Source: Solwaraspora sp. WMMD791 (lineage in GTDB: Bacteria; Actinomycetota; Actinomycetes; Mycobacteriales; Micromonosporaceae). From it: DNA of 64,000 nucleotides. The position numbers and the translations under genes were made by a program. Under the pieces are notes generated by a model. The model ran no database searches. It was given only the letters and a program-made list of their open reading frames with translations, and was not told where the DNA came from. This document shows, piece after piece, positions 49,078 to 58,997 of this stretch. How positions within the stretch are numbered: the stretch's first letter is position 1; every line of letters begins with the position of its first letter. The stretch spans positions 1,550,001 to 1,614,000 of the forward strand of contig NZ_CP120737.1 of NCBI RefSeq assembly GCF_029581195.1. Reading direction: 5' to 3'.

Positions 49078-50268
49078 GTGCCGTACGACGTCCGCCGCCG
49101 ACCGGCGGCGCTGCTCGTCCTGCTGGGTGCGGTCACCGCGGTCGGTCCGCTGTCGATCGACATGTACCTGCCGGCGTTCCCGGCGATCAGCGACGACCTC
49201 GGTGCGGCGCCGTCGCGGGTGCAGCTGTCGCTGACCGCCTGTCTGATCGGCGTCGCCCTCGGTCAGCTGGTCGGCGGGCCGCTCAGCGACCGGTGGGGCC
49301 GGCGGCGGCCGGTGCTGGTGGGCACGGCCGGCTACGTCGTGGTCAGCCTGGCCTGCGCGCTGGCACCGACCGCCGAGGCGCTCGCCGGGCTGCGCCTGGT
49401 GCAGGGCTTCGCCGGCGGCATCGGGGTGGTGGTCGCCCGGGCCGTCGTGCGTGACCTCTACTCCGGCGCCGACGCGGTGCGGTTCTTCTCCCGCCTGTTG
49501 ATCATTTTCGGGGTGGCGCCGATCGCCGCGCCGGCACTCGGGGCGGTGGTGCTCCGGTTCACCTCCTGGCGGGGGATCTTCGTCGCCCTGGCGGTGATCG
49601 CCGCGCTGCTCGCCGTCGTGCTCGCCCGTTGGCTGCCGGAGACCCTTCCGGCGGCGCGTCGCAACCCCGACGGGCTGGCCGGGACCGCCCGGTCGGTGCG
49701 CCTGCTGCTGACCGACCGTGCCTTCGTCGGCTACGCGCTGACCCAGGGCCTGGCCTTCGCCGGACTGTTCACCTACATCGCCGGGTCGCCGTACGTGCTG
49801 CAGGACGGGTTCGGACTGTCCGCCGTCGCGTACAGCGTGGTGTTCGGGGTCAACGCGATCGGGTTGATCGGTCTCGGCCAGCTCAACGCCCGGCTGGTGG
49901 GCCGGTACGGGCCACGCCGGCTGTTCGTCGGCGCGCTGGTCGCCGGGCTGACCGCCGCCGGGCTGCTGGTCGCCGGGGCAGGCACCGGCGCGCTGGTCCT
50001 GGTGCTGGTGCCGCTGGCGGTGTACGTCGCCACCATCGGGATGCTGATGCCCAACGGCACCGCGTTGGCGTTGGAGCACCACGCCCGCCATGCCGGGACC
50101 GCCGCCGCGCTGCTGGGTGCCACCGGTTCCGGGATCGGCGCGCTGGCCGCGCCGCTGGTCGGGCTGGCCGGCACCGGCGACGCGCTGCCGATGGCGCTGA
50201 TCATCTGCGGCGCGGCCGGGTTGTCACTCGTCGCCGTGCTGACGCTGACCCGGCGCGACCCCGGCTGA
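49078..50268 (+). CDS. MFS multidrug exporter, Bcr/CflA type
   Basis: The 396-residue protein has 12 predicted membrane helices. Helix 1 reads 'LLGAVTAVGPLSIDMYLPAFPAI', the hallmark of the Bcr/CflA drug-resistance branch, and loop 2-3 carries 'GGPLSDRWGRRRP', the MFS motif A. It probably exports a drug or metabolite by proton antiport. I choose the GTG at 49078, 7 nt after GGGGGGT; upstream in-frame GTG and TTG codons are possible. The 3' end overlaps the 3' end of aroE on the other strand by 45 bp. It is an accessory insert in a core region. Confidence 0.88.
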   Translation: MPYDVRRRPAALLVLLGAVTAVGPLSIDMYLPAFPAISDDLGAAPSRVQLSLTACLIGVALGQLVGGPLSDRWGRRRPVLVGTAGYVVVSLACALAPTAEALAGLRLVQGFAGGIGVVVARAVVRDLYSGADAVRFFSRLLIIFGVAPIAAPALGAVVLRFTSWRGIFVALAVIAALLAVVLARWLPETLPAARRNPDGLAGTARSVRLLLTDRAFVGYALTQGLAFAGLFTYIAGSPYVLQDGFGLSAVAYSVVFGVNAIGLIGLGQLNARLVGRYGPRRLFVGALVAGLTAAGLLVAGAGTGALVLVLVPLAVYVATIGMLMPNGTALALEHHARHAGTAAALLGATGSGIGALAAPLVGLAGTGDALPMALIICGAAGLSLVAVLTLTRRDPG

Positions 50269-51132
50269 CCGGGCGGCGTGCAGCGCCGTCCGCATCGCCG
50301 ACACCGGCGCGGTGACCCCGGTGAACTGTTCGAACTGGCCGATGGCCTGGGCGAGCAGCAGATCGAGGCCGGAGACGACGCGACAGCCGGCGGCGCCCGC
50401 CGCCGTGGCCAGCGGGGTCGGCCAGGGGTCGTAGATGGCGTCGAAGCAGACCGTCGCCGGCGTCCAGCCCAGCAGGCCGGCGAGCGGGTCGGCGACACCT
50501 TTGGGCACCGTCGACACCACCACGTCGGCGACCTCGGCGAGGGCCTCGTGGTCGTCCCAGGCGACGCCGGCGACCGCGAGCCCGACGGACTCGGCGACCG
50601 GGGCCAGGTCGGCGATCGCCGCCGCCCGTCGGGCCACCACCCGTGTCGGACCGGCCCCGAGGGCGGCGGCGGCGGCCAACGCGGCCCGCGCGGTACCGCC
50701 GGCACCGAGGATGGTGAACCGCGCCCCGGCGGTGACGCCGGCCTCCCGCAGCACCGACACCATGCCGCCGACGTCGGTGTTGTCGGCCGACCAGGTGCCG
50801 TCGGGCCGGCGTACCAGCGTGTTGGCCGCCCCGACCGCGGCCGCCACCGGCGTGGCCCGGTCGGCCACCGCGAGCGCCGTCTCCTTGAGCGGCATGGTGA
50901 TCGACAGCCCGGCCCACTGCGGGCCCAGGCCGGCGATCAGGTCGGGCAGCTGCGACTCGGCGCACTCGATCGCGGTGTAGTGCCAGTCGGTCAACCCGGC
51001 GGCCCGGTACCCCGCGTTGTGGATCACCGGGGAGAGCGAGTGCGCGATCGGCGTGCCGAGCACCGCGGCCCGGTGCCGGTCGACCGGGCGGATCCCGGCC
51101 CGGGATCCGCCGGGCAGGTCAGAGGATGCCAT
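50224..51132 (-). CDS. aroE: Shikimate dehydrogenase
   Basis: The 302-residue enzyme has the shikimate-binding 'GTPIAHSLSPVIHNAGY' (SLSP), 'SITMPLKETAL' with the catalytic Lys, 'GAANTLVRRPDGTWSADNTDVGG', and the Rossmann 'ILGAGGTARAALAAA'. The NADP-site 'VARRAAAI' follows. It reduces dehydroshikimate. The ATG lies 14 nt inside the mltG gene. The C-terminal 15 codons overlap the convergent MFS gene. It is fourth in the alaS-ruvX-mltG-aroE string. Confidence 0.94.
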   Translation of the reverse strand: MASSDLPGGSRAGIRPVDRHRAAVLGTPIAHSLSPVIHNAGYRAAGLTDWHYTAIECAESQLPDLIAGLGPQWAGLSITMPLKETALAVADRATPVAAAVGAANTLVRRPDGTWSADNTDVGGMVSVLREAGVTAGARFTILGAGGTARAALAAAAALGAGPTRVVARRAAAIADLAPVAESVGLAVAGVAWDDHEALAEVADVVVSTVPKGVADPLAGLLGWTPATVCFDAIYDPWPTPLATAAGAAGCRVVSGLDLLLAQAIGQFEQFTGVTAPVSAMRTALHAARSAGVAPGQRQHGDE

Positions 51133-52315
51133 TCTGCCGGGCGATCTCGATGTTCTGGTTGTGCTGGTCGAGCGTCTCGGCGAACGCCGAACGGCCCTCC
51201 TTGTCGATGGCGACGAAGTAGACCCAGTCCTCGTCCGGCGGGTTGACCGACCCTTCGAGTGCGGCCTTGCCCGGGTTGTTGATCGGCGTGGGCGGCAGCC
51301 CGCTGTGGGCATGGGTGCTGTACGGGTTGTTCGCGTCGTACAGCTCCTCCCGGGTCATGTCCTTGGACGCCTTGGTCGGCTTGCCGGTCAGCTCCCAGTA
51401 GTAGTTGACCGTCACGTCGAACTGCAGACAACTGCAGGGGAAGGTCTCGCTGTAGACCCGGTTGTACGCCACCCGGGCGACCTTGGCGAGATCCTCGGCG
51501 ATGCCGGCCTCGGCCTGGGCCAGCGACGCCACGATCAACGCCTCGTACGGGCTGATCCCGCCCCGCTCCGCCTGGACCTGTTCGGCGTACTCCATCTCGC
51601 CGGTGACGGTGAGGAACCGGTCGACCATCAGTTTGAGGATCTCCGGGGCGGTGACGTTCGGGTCGAACTCGTAGGTGTCGGGGAAGAGGAAGCCCTCCGC
51701 CGACGCGGTGACCTGCTCGCCGTCGGTCCGGGTGAGCCACCAGTCGGGCACGCCGAGAGCCAGGGGGTCCTGCGCCGCGGCGGCGAACTCCTCGGCCGGG
51801 ATGTCGGTCGCTTCGGCCAGCGCCTGGTAGATCTGCTTGGCGGTGCGCCCCTCCGGGATGGTGACCCGGTTGGAGATCTTGTTCTCCAGGTCGAGCAGCA
51901 GACTCAGCGCGGTCGCCGCACTCATCTCCAGACGCAGGTTGTAGAAGCCCGGTTGGATGTTCTGGCTGCGGGAGTTCGAGCGCGCCTCGTTGGTGAAGGC
52001 CTTGGTGCTCTTGATCACCCCGGCTTCGACCAGGGTGTTGCCGATGTCGGTGGCGGAGTCACCGGGACGGACCTGCACGACAACCTGGCCGGTGCCGCCG
52101 CCGTCGTAGTCGGGGGTGGCGAAGTAGTTCTGCAGCCGGTCGAAGCCGTACCAGACACCACCGCCGAGCACACCGAGCATCAGCAGGGTGACCAGCAGAG
52201 CCGCGACGGTCTTGCCGCGACCGCCGCCGCCCGAGGACTTGCGGCGCGCGCCACGACGGTGCCGGCCCTTGTCGGCCCGGTCCTCGAAGGCGAGGTCCAG
52301 TTCGTCGATCATCAC
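51119..52315 (-). CDS. mltG: Endolytic murein transglycosylase MltG (YceG-like)
   Basis: The 398-residue protein has a basic cytoplasmic N terminus (about 45 residues), one membrane helix (about 37-57) and an extracytoplasmic YceG domain. The latter contains 'VTIPEGRTAKQIYQALAEA', 'AEGFLFPDTYEF', the 'IVASLAQAEAG' segment with the catalytic Glu, 'RVAYNRV' and 'NNPYSTHAHSGLPPTPINNPG'. It cleaves nascent glycan strands and sets their length. The GTG overlaps the ruvX stop (GTGA). The mltG-aroE neighbourhood is conserved in the phylum. Confidence 0.94.
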   Translation of the reverse strand: MMIDELDLAFEDRADKGRHRRGARRKSSGGGGRGKTVAALLVTLLMLGVLGGGVWYGFDRLQNYFATPDYDGGGTGQVVVQVRPGDSATDIGNTLVEAGVIKSTKAFTNEARSNSRSQNIQPGFYNLRLEMSAATALSLLLDLENKISNRVTIPEGRTAKQIYQALAEATDIPAEEFAAAAQDPLALGVPDWWLTRTDGEQVTASAEGFLFPDTYEFDPNVTAPEILKLMVDRFLTVTGEMEYAEQVQAERGGISPYEALIVASLAQAEAGIAEDLAKVARVAYNRVYSETFPCSCLQFDVTVNYYWELTGKPTKASKDMTREELYDANNPYSTHAHSGLPPTPINNPGKAALEGSVNPPDEDWVYFVAIDKEGRSAFAETLDQHNQNIEIARQNGIL

Positions 52316-52809
52316 ATCCGCCTCCGCTGCGCGTCCAGCCAGCTCTGCAGGATCTCCACGGCGGCTGCCTGGTCCACCACCGCGCGCTGGCGCCGTCCTC
52401 GTACGCCCCGCTCCGACAGCCTACGGCTAGCGACCACCGTCGACATCCTTTCGTCGGTCATCAGGACCGGAATCGGCGAAATCGCCACGCTCAGTGAGCG
52501 GGCGTACGCGCTGACGGCATCGGCCGCCGGGCCGTGACGACCGGCGAGGTTCACCGGCAGGCCGACGATAACCTCCCGTACCTCATGTTCGCTGACTATC
52601 TGGACAATTCTGGCAATATCGGCCGGAACGGGAGGGTCCCCAGTACCGGCGGTCGACAGGTCGCGCTGCACCGTCAGCAACGGAGTGGCCAGGATGCCGT
52701 CCGGATCGCTGATCGCCAGCCCGACCCGGACCTGACCCACGTCCACCCCGAGCCGGCGACCGCGGACGAACCCGTACGTCGCCGACCCGCCCGTCTCCGC
52801 CCGGGTCAC
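52312..52809 (-). CDS. ruvX: Putative Holliday junction resolvase / pre-16S rRNA nuclease RuvX (YqgF)
   Basis: The 165-residue RNase H-fold protein starts with the catalytic-Asp strand '[22 protein letters not shown]'. It contains '[18 protein letters not shown]' and ends with '[15 protein letters not shown]' and '[16 protein letters not shown]', which supply the other acidic residues. YqgF proteins mature 16S rRNA 5' ends or act on DNA junctions. The GTG overlaps the alaS stop and the stop overlaps mltG. Confidence 0.94.
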   Translation of the reverse strand: MTRAETGGSATYGFVRGRRLGVDVGQVRVGLAISDPDGILATPLLTVQRDLSTAGTGDPPVPADIARIVQIVSEHEVREVIVGLPVNLAGRHGPAADAVSAYARSLSVAISPIPVLMTDERMSTVVASRRLSERGVRGRRQRAVVDQAAAVEILQSWLDAQRRRM

Positions 52810-55490
52810 GGCGCCTCGGCGATCGCCTTCTCGACCGCGTCCAGCAGGCTCGCCGCCTCCGCCGACGGCAGGCCACCACCCTGGGCCAGGTCGGCGTTGC
52901 CGCCGCCCCGGCCGTGCAGCGCGCCCTTGACCAGATCGGCGGCGACCACGCCACGGGCCTTGGCAGCCGCGTTCACCGCCACCACGAGCGACGCCTTGCC
53001 GTTGGAGCGGGCCACCACCGCGACCACCCCCGGACGCGACGGATCGATCTTGCCCCGGATCTCCTGAGCCAGGGTGCGGACGTCGTTGCCGGCAGCGCCG
53101 TCGGGCGCCTCGGTGCCGACGTACGCCACCCCACGCAGGTCACGGGCCTGTGCCGCGAGCGCCGCCGCGCCGCCCAGCACCAACTGCGCCCGCAGCTCCT
53201 CCAGCTCCTTCTCCGCGTCGCGCAGTTGGGTGACGGTCTGCTGCACCCGGTCGGCCACCTGCTCGGACGGCACCCGGTACAGCTCGGCCAGCCGGGCGAC
53301 CAGCAGATGCTCCCGGGCCAGGAAGTTGAACGCGTCGATCCCGACCAGGGCCTCCACCCGCCGGACCCCGGAACCGATCGACGACTCGGACAAGATCTTG
53401 ACCAGGCCGAGCTGACCGGAGCGGGTGACATGGGTGCCGCCGCACAGTTCCCGGGCGTAGTCGCCGACCTCGACCACCCGCACCTCGTCGCCGTACTTCT
53501 CGCCGAACAGCGCCATCGCGCCGAGCCGCCGCGCCTCCTCCTGCGAGGTGATGAACGCGTTGACCTCCAGGTCGCGCAGCAGCACCTCGTTGACCTGCTG
53601 CTCGATGTCGACCAGCACCGACGGCGGCACCGCGCCGGGGGTGTTGAAGTCGAACCGCAGCCGACCCGGCGCGTTCAGCGAACCCGCCTGGGTGGCCGAC
53701 TCACCAAGGAAGTTGCGCATCGTCTGGTGCACCAGGTGGGTCGCGGTGTGCGACCGCGAGATCGCCCGTCGACGCGCGATGTCGATCTCGGCGTACCCGG
53801 TCTCCCCCGTGCGCACCTCGCCACGGACCACCCGCGCCTTGTGCACGACCAGCCCCGGCACCGGGGACTGGACGTCGAAGATCTCGACCTCGCCGGCGCC
53901 CACGGTCAGCCGACCGGTGTCCGGCTGCTGGCCACCGCCCTCGGCGTAGAACGGCGTACTGTCGAGCACCAGCTCGACCACGTCGCCCTCGCCCGCCACC
54001 GGCAGCGACACGCCGCCCGCGCCGAGCATCGCCCGCACCCGCGACTCCCGCGCGACCTCGGCGTACCCGGTGAACTCCACCGCCCCACCGGCGTCGAGCA
54101 CCCCCCGGTAGGCCGACATGTCGACGTGCCCGGTCTTACGCGCCTGCGCGTCCGCCTTCGCCCGCGCCCGCTGCTCGGACATCAGCCGGCGGAACCCGTC
54201 GGAGTCCACCGACAGCCCCTGCTCGGCGGCGATCTCCAAGGTCAGGTCGATCGGGAAACCGTAGGTGTCGTGCAGCTGGAACGCCTTGTCGCCGGAGAGC
54301 TTGACGCCACCGGCCGCCTTCGTCTCGGAGATGGCCAGGTCCAGGATCGTCGTCCCGGACCGCAGCGTCGACAGGAAGGCGTCCTCCTCGGCGTAGGCGT
54401 ACGTCGAGATCCGCTCGAAGTCCGCCGCCAGCTCCGGGTACGACGGCGCCATGCAGTCGCGGGCCACCGGCAGCAGCTCCGGCAACGCCCGGTCCTGCCA
54501 GCCGAGCAGCCGCACCGACCGGATCGCGCGCCGCATGATCCGGCGCAGCACGTAGCCGCGCCCCTCGTTGCTCGGGGTCACCCCGTCGCCGATGAGCATC
54601 AGCGAGGTCCGCACGTGGTCGGCGATCACCCGCAGCCGTACGTCGTCGGGGTGCGACTCGCTCGCCGCCTGACCGGAGCCGGCACCGTACCGCTTGCCGG
54701 TCAGCTGGGCGGCCCGGTCCAGGATCGGGCGTACCTCGTCGATCTCGTAGAGGTTGTCCACCCCCTGCAGGATGGAGGCGATCCGCTCCAGGCCCATGCC
54801 GGTGTCGATGTTCTTCTTCGGCAGGTCCCCGACGATGTCGAAGACCTCTTTGCTCTGCACGTTGGTGATCTCGTACTGCATGAAGACCAGGTTCCAGAAC
54901 TCCAGGAACCGGTCCTCGTCGACCTCCGGGCCGCCGTCGGGCCCGTACGCCGGGCCACGGTCGTAGTACAGCTCCGAGCACGGCCCCGCCGGGCCGGGGA
55001 TGCCCATGGACCAGAAGTTGTCCTTGTTGCCCCGGCGCACGATCCGCTGCGCCGGCACCCCGGTCTGTCGCCAGATGTCGGCGGCCTCGTCGTCGTCGAG
55101 GTAGACCGTCACCCAGATCCGCTCCGGGTCCATGCCGAACCCGCCCTGCTCCACCGGCTTGGTGGACAGGTCCCAGGCCAGCGGGATCGCGCCCTGCTTG
55201 AAGTAGTCGCCAAACGAGAAGTTGCCGTTCATCTGGAAGAACGTGCCGTGCCGCGAGGTCTTGCCGACCTCGTCGATGTCCGGCGTCCGGATGCACTTCT
55301 GCACGCTCGTCGCCCGCTGGAACGGCGGGGTGCGCTGGCCGAGGAAGTACGGCACGAACTGCACCATGCCCGCGTTGATGAACAGCAGGTTCGGGTCATC
55401 GATCGCGGGCAGCGGAGCGGACGGCACCACGGCGTGGCCGTTGGCCTCGAAATGCGCGAGGAACCGCCGCTTGATCTCCGCCGTTTTCAC
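52806..55490 (-). CDS. alaS: Alanyl-tRNA synthetase
   Basis: The 894-residue class II synthetase has the catalytic core ('[20 protein letters not shown]', '[13 protein letters not shown]', '[28 protein letters not shown]'). The editing domain has zinc ligands in '[11 protein letters not shown]' and 'CGGTHV', and the C-Ala domain ends with a Gly-rich segment ('[14 protein letters not shown]'). It charges tRNA-Ala and clears Ser/Gly mischarges. The GTG overlaps the stop of the upstream small protein (GTGA). The complete length is normal. Confidence 0.97.
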   Translation of the reverse strand: MKTAEIKRRFLAHFEANGHAVVPSAPLPAIDDPNLLFINAGMVQFVPYFLGQRTPPFQRATSVQKCIRTPDIDEVGKTSRHGTFFQMNGNFSFGDYFKQGAIPLAWDLSTKPVEQGGFGMDPERIWVTVYLDDDEAADIWRQTGVPAQRIVRRGNKDNFWSMGIPGPAGPCSELYYDRGPAYGPDGGPEVDEDRFLEFWNLVFMQYEITNVQSKEVFDIVGDLPKKNIDTGMGLERIASILQGVDNLYEIDEVRPILDRAAQLTGKRYGAGSGQAASESHPDDVRLRVIADHVRTSLMLIGDGVTPSNEGRGYVLRRIMRRAIRSVRLLGWQDRALPELLPVARDCMAPSYPELAADFERISTYAYAEEDAFLSTLRSGTTILDLAISETKAAGGVKLSGDKAFQLHDTYGFPIDLTLEIAAEQGLSVDSDGFRRLMSEQRARAKADAQARKTGHVDMSAYRGVLDAGGAVEFTGYAEVARESRVRAMLGAGGVSLPVAGEGDVVELVLDSTPFYAEGGGQQPDTGRLTVGAGEVEIFDVQSPVPGLVVHKARVVRGEVRTGETGYAEIDIARRRAISRSHTATHLVHQTMRNFLGESATQAGSLNAPGRLRFDFNTPGAVPPSVLVDIEQQVNEVLLRDLEVNAFITSQEEARRLGAMALFGEKYGDEVRVVEVGDYARELCGGTHVTRSGQLGLVKILSESSIGSGVRRVEALVGIDAFNFLAREHLLVARLAELYRVPSEQVADRVQQTVTQLRDAEKELEELRAQLVLGGAAALAAQARDLRGVAYVGTEAPDGAAGNDVRTLAQEIRGKIDPSRPGVVAVVARSNGKASLVVAVNAAAKARGVVAADLVKGALHGRGGGNADLAQGGGLPSAEAASLLDAVEKAIAEAP

Positions 55491-55792
55491 CGGACGTCCT
55501 CCTGGGGGAAAATCTCGTCGTCGCCGATGCGGGGGTCGCCCCGCAGCTCGGCGAACTGGTCATCGAACGCCACGCCCTCGGCGAACGCGGCCTGGATCTG
55601 TTGCTCACGCTCGGCCATGCCGTCACGGACGTCTTCCACGAAGGTACGGACCGACTCCACCAGACCACCAGCGGATTCCGACAACGACGAGGCGATCCCG
55701 GCCGGGGTGTACGACTGGGCGGTCCGGGTGAGTTTGCGCACCACCAGCGCACCGACCGCGAGGCCGACGCCGAGCCAGAGCAGGCGTTTCAT
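55487..55792 (-). CDS. Small membrane-anchored protein, DUF6167-like
   Basis: The 101-residue protein has one N-terminal membrane helix ('[18 protein letters not shown]') followed by an acidic, coiled-coil-like cytoplasmic part ('[35 protein letters not shown]'). A GGGGAGGA site precedes the ATG at 55792. Small proteins of this look lie just upstream of alaS in many actinobacteria, next to a DUF948 protein as here. The function is unknown. The strict coupling to alaS (GTGA) may only reflect transcription. Confidence 0.75.
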   Translation of the reverse strand: MKRLLWLGVGLAVGALVVRKLTRTAQSYTPAGIASSLSESAGGLVESVRTFVEDVRDGMAEREQQIQAAFAEGVAFDDQFAELRGDPRIGDDEIFPQEDVR

Positions 55793-55808
55793 GACAGCGT
55801 CCTCCCCG

Positions 55809-56270
55809 TCATCCGGCGTTGCGCCGGGCCGCCCGGCGTCGCTGCTTGAGCTCGGCACGGACGTCGCGCTCGGCTTCGGCGTTGCGCCGGGCGGAGGCGG
55901 CCCGACGTACGCCGTACCCGAAGGCGGCGACCTTCACCAGCGGGTTGGCCGCCGCGGCCGAGACCACAGTGGCCAGATTGGCCACGTTGGCGGTCACGTT
56001 CTGGGCGTGCGAAGTCATCGTGTCGATCTTGGCAAGCTGGATGTTCACGCCGTCGAGAGTCGTGTGCATCTGCCCGAGAGCGGTGTTCACGTTCTCGACC
56101 GAGGCGTTCACCTGGCCGAGCAGCGGCCCGGTCCGGTCGTTGAGGTCGTTGATCGCCCGGGTGGCCGCGTCCACCGTATGCCGCAACCGCAGAATCGGCA
56201 CCGCCAGCACGAGCACGAGCATCAGGAACGCCCCAGCGGCCACCAGTGCCGCGATCTGTCCACCGTCCAT
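55809..56270 (-). CDS. DUF948 family membrane-anchored coiled-coil protein
   Basis: The 153-residue protein has an N-terminal helix ('IAALVAAGAFLMLVLVLAVPIL') and a long heptad-like stretch (about 28-95: 'TVDAATRAINDLNDRTGPLLGQVNASVENVNTALGQM'). It ends in a basic Arg/Ala tail. This matches DUF948, a family of general-stress-type membrane proteins. The ATG at 56270 has GGAGGA a little far upstream. It lies 16 bp before the DUF6167-like gene and 147 bp after the Pro-rich protein. Its role is unknown. Confidence 0.8.
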   Translation of the reverse strand: MDGGQIAALVAAGAFLMLVLVLAVPILRLRHTVDAATRAINDLNDRTGPLLGQVNASVENVNTALGQMHTTLDGVNIQLAKIDTMTSHAQNVTANVANLATVVSAAAANPLVKVAAFGYGVRRAASARRNAEAERDVRAELKQRRRAARRNAG

Positions 56271-56417
56271 GCCTGCCTGTCCTCCTCGTTCACCAACCAC
56301 CTGCCGTGCCGGCCGCGCACCCGGCACCCAGCGTCGGTCGTCGTCGCTGCTCCGCCGCAGTACGCACCGGACGCGGCGCCACCGGTGCAGACCCTACCGT
56401 CCGTGACGGGGGTCCGC

Positions 56418-58997
56418 TCACGACGGTTCGACGTCCAGGTCCAGCAGCGGGTCGTCGGTGTACACCGGGTCGGGATCCTCGCCCGTCAACGACGGGTCGA
56501 TGCTCGGTTGCGGCTTCATCCGGTCGTCGTCGATGGCGTTGCGCACTTTGATCGACACCACCGACCCGCTGCAGTCGTCGGCGGCCGGCGGCTCACCGGC
56601 CGGGTCTGCCTCGGCGGCGTCGCCGGCCGGCGGTTCGACCGTCGGTCGCTGCGCGAGCAGGTCCTCCGAGCAGGCCGGCGGCCGGACCCACAGATCCAAC
56701 GTGAGTTCGTCGCGGGTCCAGCAGGTGTACTGGCCGTCGACCGGCTGGGACGGGCAGAGTTCGACCTTCCACGGCAGCCAACCCGCGTCGGTGAGCGCCG
56801 CCGTGTAGACCTGGGCGGTCTCCTCCGGGCCGCGTTCGGAGGTCATGGTCCGCTCGCGGAACCGGCAGTCGATCAGGCACCACCGGCTGCCGCTGACGGC
56901 GTCGGTGCTCTCCAGCGCCGCCCAGCCGGGCACGTCGAGCCGGTCGAGGGAGTTGAACACCGGATCCCGGGTCGCCGCCCGGATCCCGAAGTAGAGCGGA
57001 AGCGCGGCCAGGACGACCACCGCGACCATGATCAGCGCCACCGCACGGAGGCGACGCTGTTGCCGCGTCGACTCGTCGTCGGCGACGCCGTCGGGCCCCG
57101 ACGCACCGTCGTCCGGGCCGGTGCCGGAGCGGATCGGGCCGGTGCCGGAGCGGATCGGGCCAGCGACTCCTGCGGCGTCGCGGCCGGCGCCGTCCCGGCC
57201 CGGTCCGTCGGGCCCGGGACCGCCGTGCGCCGTGCCGGCGACCGGCCTGGGTACGGCGGCCACCGCCGCCCGCCCGCCACGGTCGGCCACGGGTCCGGTG
57301 GCGCGCAGGGCGGCCGGATCCCGGGGACGGATCTCCGTCGGATCCTCCGGCGACGCCGACGTACGTCCGGGTCCGCCGTGGACCGGTGGTGCGACTGCGG
57401 CCCCGGTCACCGGTCGCGGCCCGTCCGGTGCCGGCCGGGGACCGGCCGACCCGGGTACGGGGCGTTGGCCACCGGCGCCTGGTCCCGGACGCGGACCGCC
57501 GTCCGGGACACCTCGGGTGGGCCCAGGGCCCACCGGCGGTCGCGGGCCGGCCGGTCCGGGCATCGGTGGTTGATCGGCGGGCCGGACCGGGGCAGCCGCG
57601 GCGGCCCGCGCCACTGGGGCGCTCGCCCCGGCACCGGAGACCGGCCGGGACGGACCGCCGGCACCCGAGACAGGCCGCTGCGGGGCACCGGAGACGGGCC
57701 CTCCGACGCCTGGACCTCCGGAGACCGGCCGGGGCGGACCACCAGCGCCTGGACCTTCAGCACCGGAGACCGGCCGGGGTGGGCCACCGGCGCCCGAGAC
57801 GGGCCGCTGTGGGCCGTCACCGGACGGCCGACCTGTGAACATGCCGCCCGGATGCTCCGGGTGGTCGAACCGCCCGGGGGCGGACGGCCGTGGCTGGCCG
57901 TGCATCGGTGGCCGCCCGACGCCGGGCGGTGGCGCGTCGCGGTAGCCGGCGGTCGGTGGATCCTCGTGTCCCGGCGGACGCACTCTGGCCGCGGCACCGG
58001 CACTGGGCACGCCGACCCGGGCCGCAGGCGGGGGGCCGGCCGGGCGGGCGGCCGGGCGGCCGGGCGGCTCGGCCGAGGGGTCGCGCCGAGCGTCACGAGC
58101 GGGCGGCAGTGCGCCACCGGGGCCGGGTACCACGGGCGCGGCCAGACCACCGCGGACCGGGCCGCGGCCTGGACCGCCGGGCGCCGGCGGCACCGGCCCG
58201 GCGGGGGGTGACGTGCCGGGGCGACCCGGCGGGGGACCACCGCCGGCCGGCGACACCGGTCCGATCGGCGACCCTGGGCCGGGCGTCGGCGCCGCCCCAG
58301 CCCGGTGTCGTTGGCCAGCGGGGGCACCCGCGCGGGGACCGGGGCGGTCCGACCAGGCGTCGGCCGGGTCGTCAGGCTCCGGGGCACGCCGTCGACCGCC
58401 ACGGGTCGGCGCGGGAGAGGGTCCCCGACCCGGCTCGGCAGAGCCCGGACCCGGCCGCTCACCCGGACCGAACCGGTCACCCGGACCCGGCCGCTCACCC
58501 GTACCGAACCGGTCACCCGGACCAGGCCGCTCACCCGGACCCGGTGCCGGTCGGGCGCCAGCCCGGCCGGGAGCGGGTGGGGCTGTCGCCGCCCGCGCAG
58601 ACGGCAACGGTGGGGCGTTGCCGGACTGCGGAACCGACACGCCCGGAGCCGGTGGCTGTGCCGGAGGTCCGTGCCGGTCTCGGCTCGGGGGCGGCGGCCC
58701 GGGCGGGCCAGGCGGCTCGGACCGTCGGACCTCCGACGGCACGGCTCCCCCGGCGGGCAGAGGCGGAGCGGGCCGCTGCGCGCGTGGCGGCGGCCCCTCG
58801 GGTGACGGGCGGTCACCGCCACCGCCGGGCCCGATGTCGACCTGCTGCTCCTTGGCGGTACGCAGGTCGTCCAGCCAGCCGGTCTCCTCGCCGCTGACCT
58901 CTTCCTCGACCTGTGCCCGGCCCCAGCGGCGGCCCTTGGCCTTGGCCTCACGACGCTCGTCGGGTGCATCCGGGCGGTCAGAACCGCGCGCTCTCAC
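56418..58997 (-). CDS. Giant Pro/Gly/Ala-rich repeat protein with single membrane helix and extracytoplasmic domain
   Basis: The 859-residue protein has a charged start (about 1-55), then about 590 residues of low-complexity Pro/Gly/Ala/Arg sequence. This includes 12-residue repeats of the type [11 protein letters not shown](T/P) (around 168-200) and about six 'RPVSGA' repeats (around 400-470). One membrane helix ('[24 protein letters not shown]', about 650-672) leads to an extracytoplasmic domain of about 185 residues with six cysteines ('[15 protein letters not shown]', '[14 protein letters not shown]', 'PPACSEDL', 'DDCSGS'). The GTG overlaps the rarA stop (GTGA). A Pro/Gly-rich membrane protein also lies near the rarA homologue in M. 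tuberculosis (Rv2560, from memory), so the link may be conserved. The function is unknown. Confidence 0.75.
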   Translation of the reverse strand: MRARGSDRPDAPDERREAKAKGRRWGRAQVEEEVSGEETGWLDDLRTAKEQQVDIGPGGGGDRPSPEGPPPRAQRPAPPLPAGGAVPSEVRRSEPPGPPGPPPPSRDRHGPPAQPPAPGVSVPQSGNAPPLPSARAATAPPAPGRAGARPAPGPGERPGPGDRFGTGERPGPGDRFGPGERPGPGSAEPGRGPSPAPTRGGRRRAPEPDDPADAWSDRPGPRAGAPAGQRHRAGAAPTPGPGSPIGPVSPAGGGPPPGRPGTSPPAGPVPPAPGGPGRGPVRGGLAAPVVPGPGGALPPARDARRDPSAEPPGRPAARPAGPPPAARVGVPSAGAAARVRPPGHEDPPTAGYRDAPPPGVGRPPMHGQPRPSAPGRFDHPEHPGGMFTGRPSGDGPQRPVSGAGGPPRPVSGAEGPGAGGPPRPVSGGPGVGGPVSGAPQRPVSGAGGPSRPVSGAGASAPVARAAAAAPVRPADQPPMPGPAGPRPPVGPGPTRGVPDGGPRPGPGAGGQRPVPGSAGPRPAPDGPRPVTGAAVAPPVHGGPGRTSASPEDPTEIRPRDPAALRATGPVADRGGRAAVAAVPRPVAGTAHGGPGPDGPGRDGAGRDAAGVAGPIRSGTGPIRSGTGPDDGASGPDGVADDESTRQQRRLRAVALIMVAVVVLAALPLYFGIRAATRDPVFNSLDRLDVPGWAALESTDAVSGSRWCLIDCRFRERTMTSERGPEETAQVYTAALTDAGWLPWKVELCPSQPVDGQYTCWTRDELTLDLWVRPPACSEDLLAQRPTVEPPAGDAAEADPAGEPPAADDCSGSVVSIKVRNAIDDDRMKPQPSIDPSLTGEDPDPVYTDDPLLDLDVEPS

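Noticed and set aside
52914-58211. A 1765-residue open frame on the plus strand
   Set aside because: It is antisense to alaS, the DUF948 gene and the Pro-rich gene. It has no domain and arises from the high GC content.
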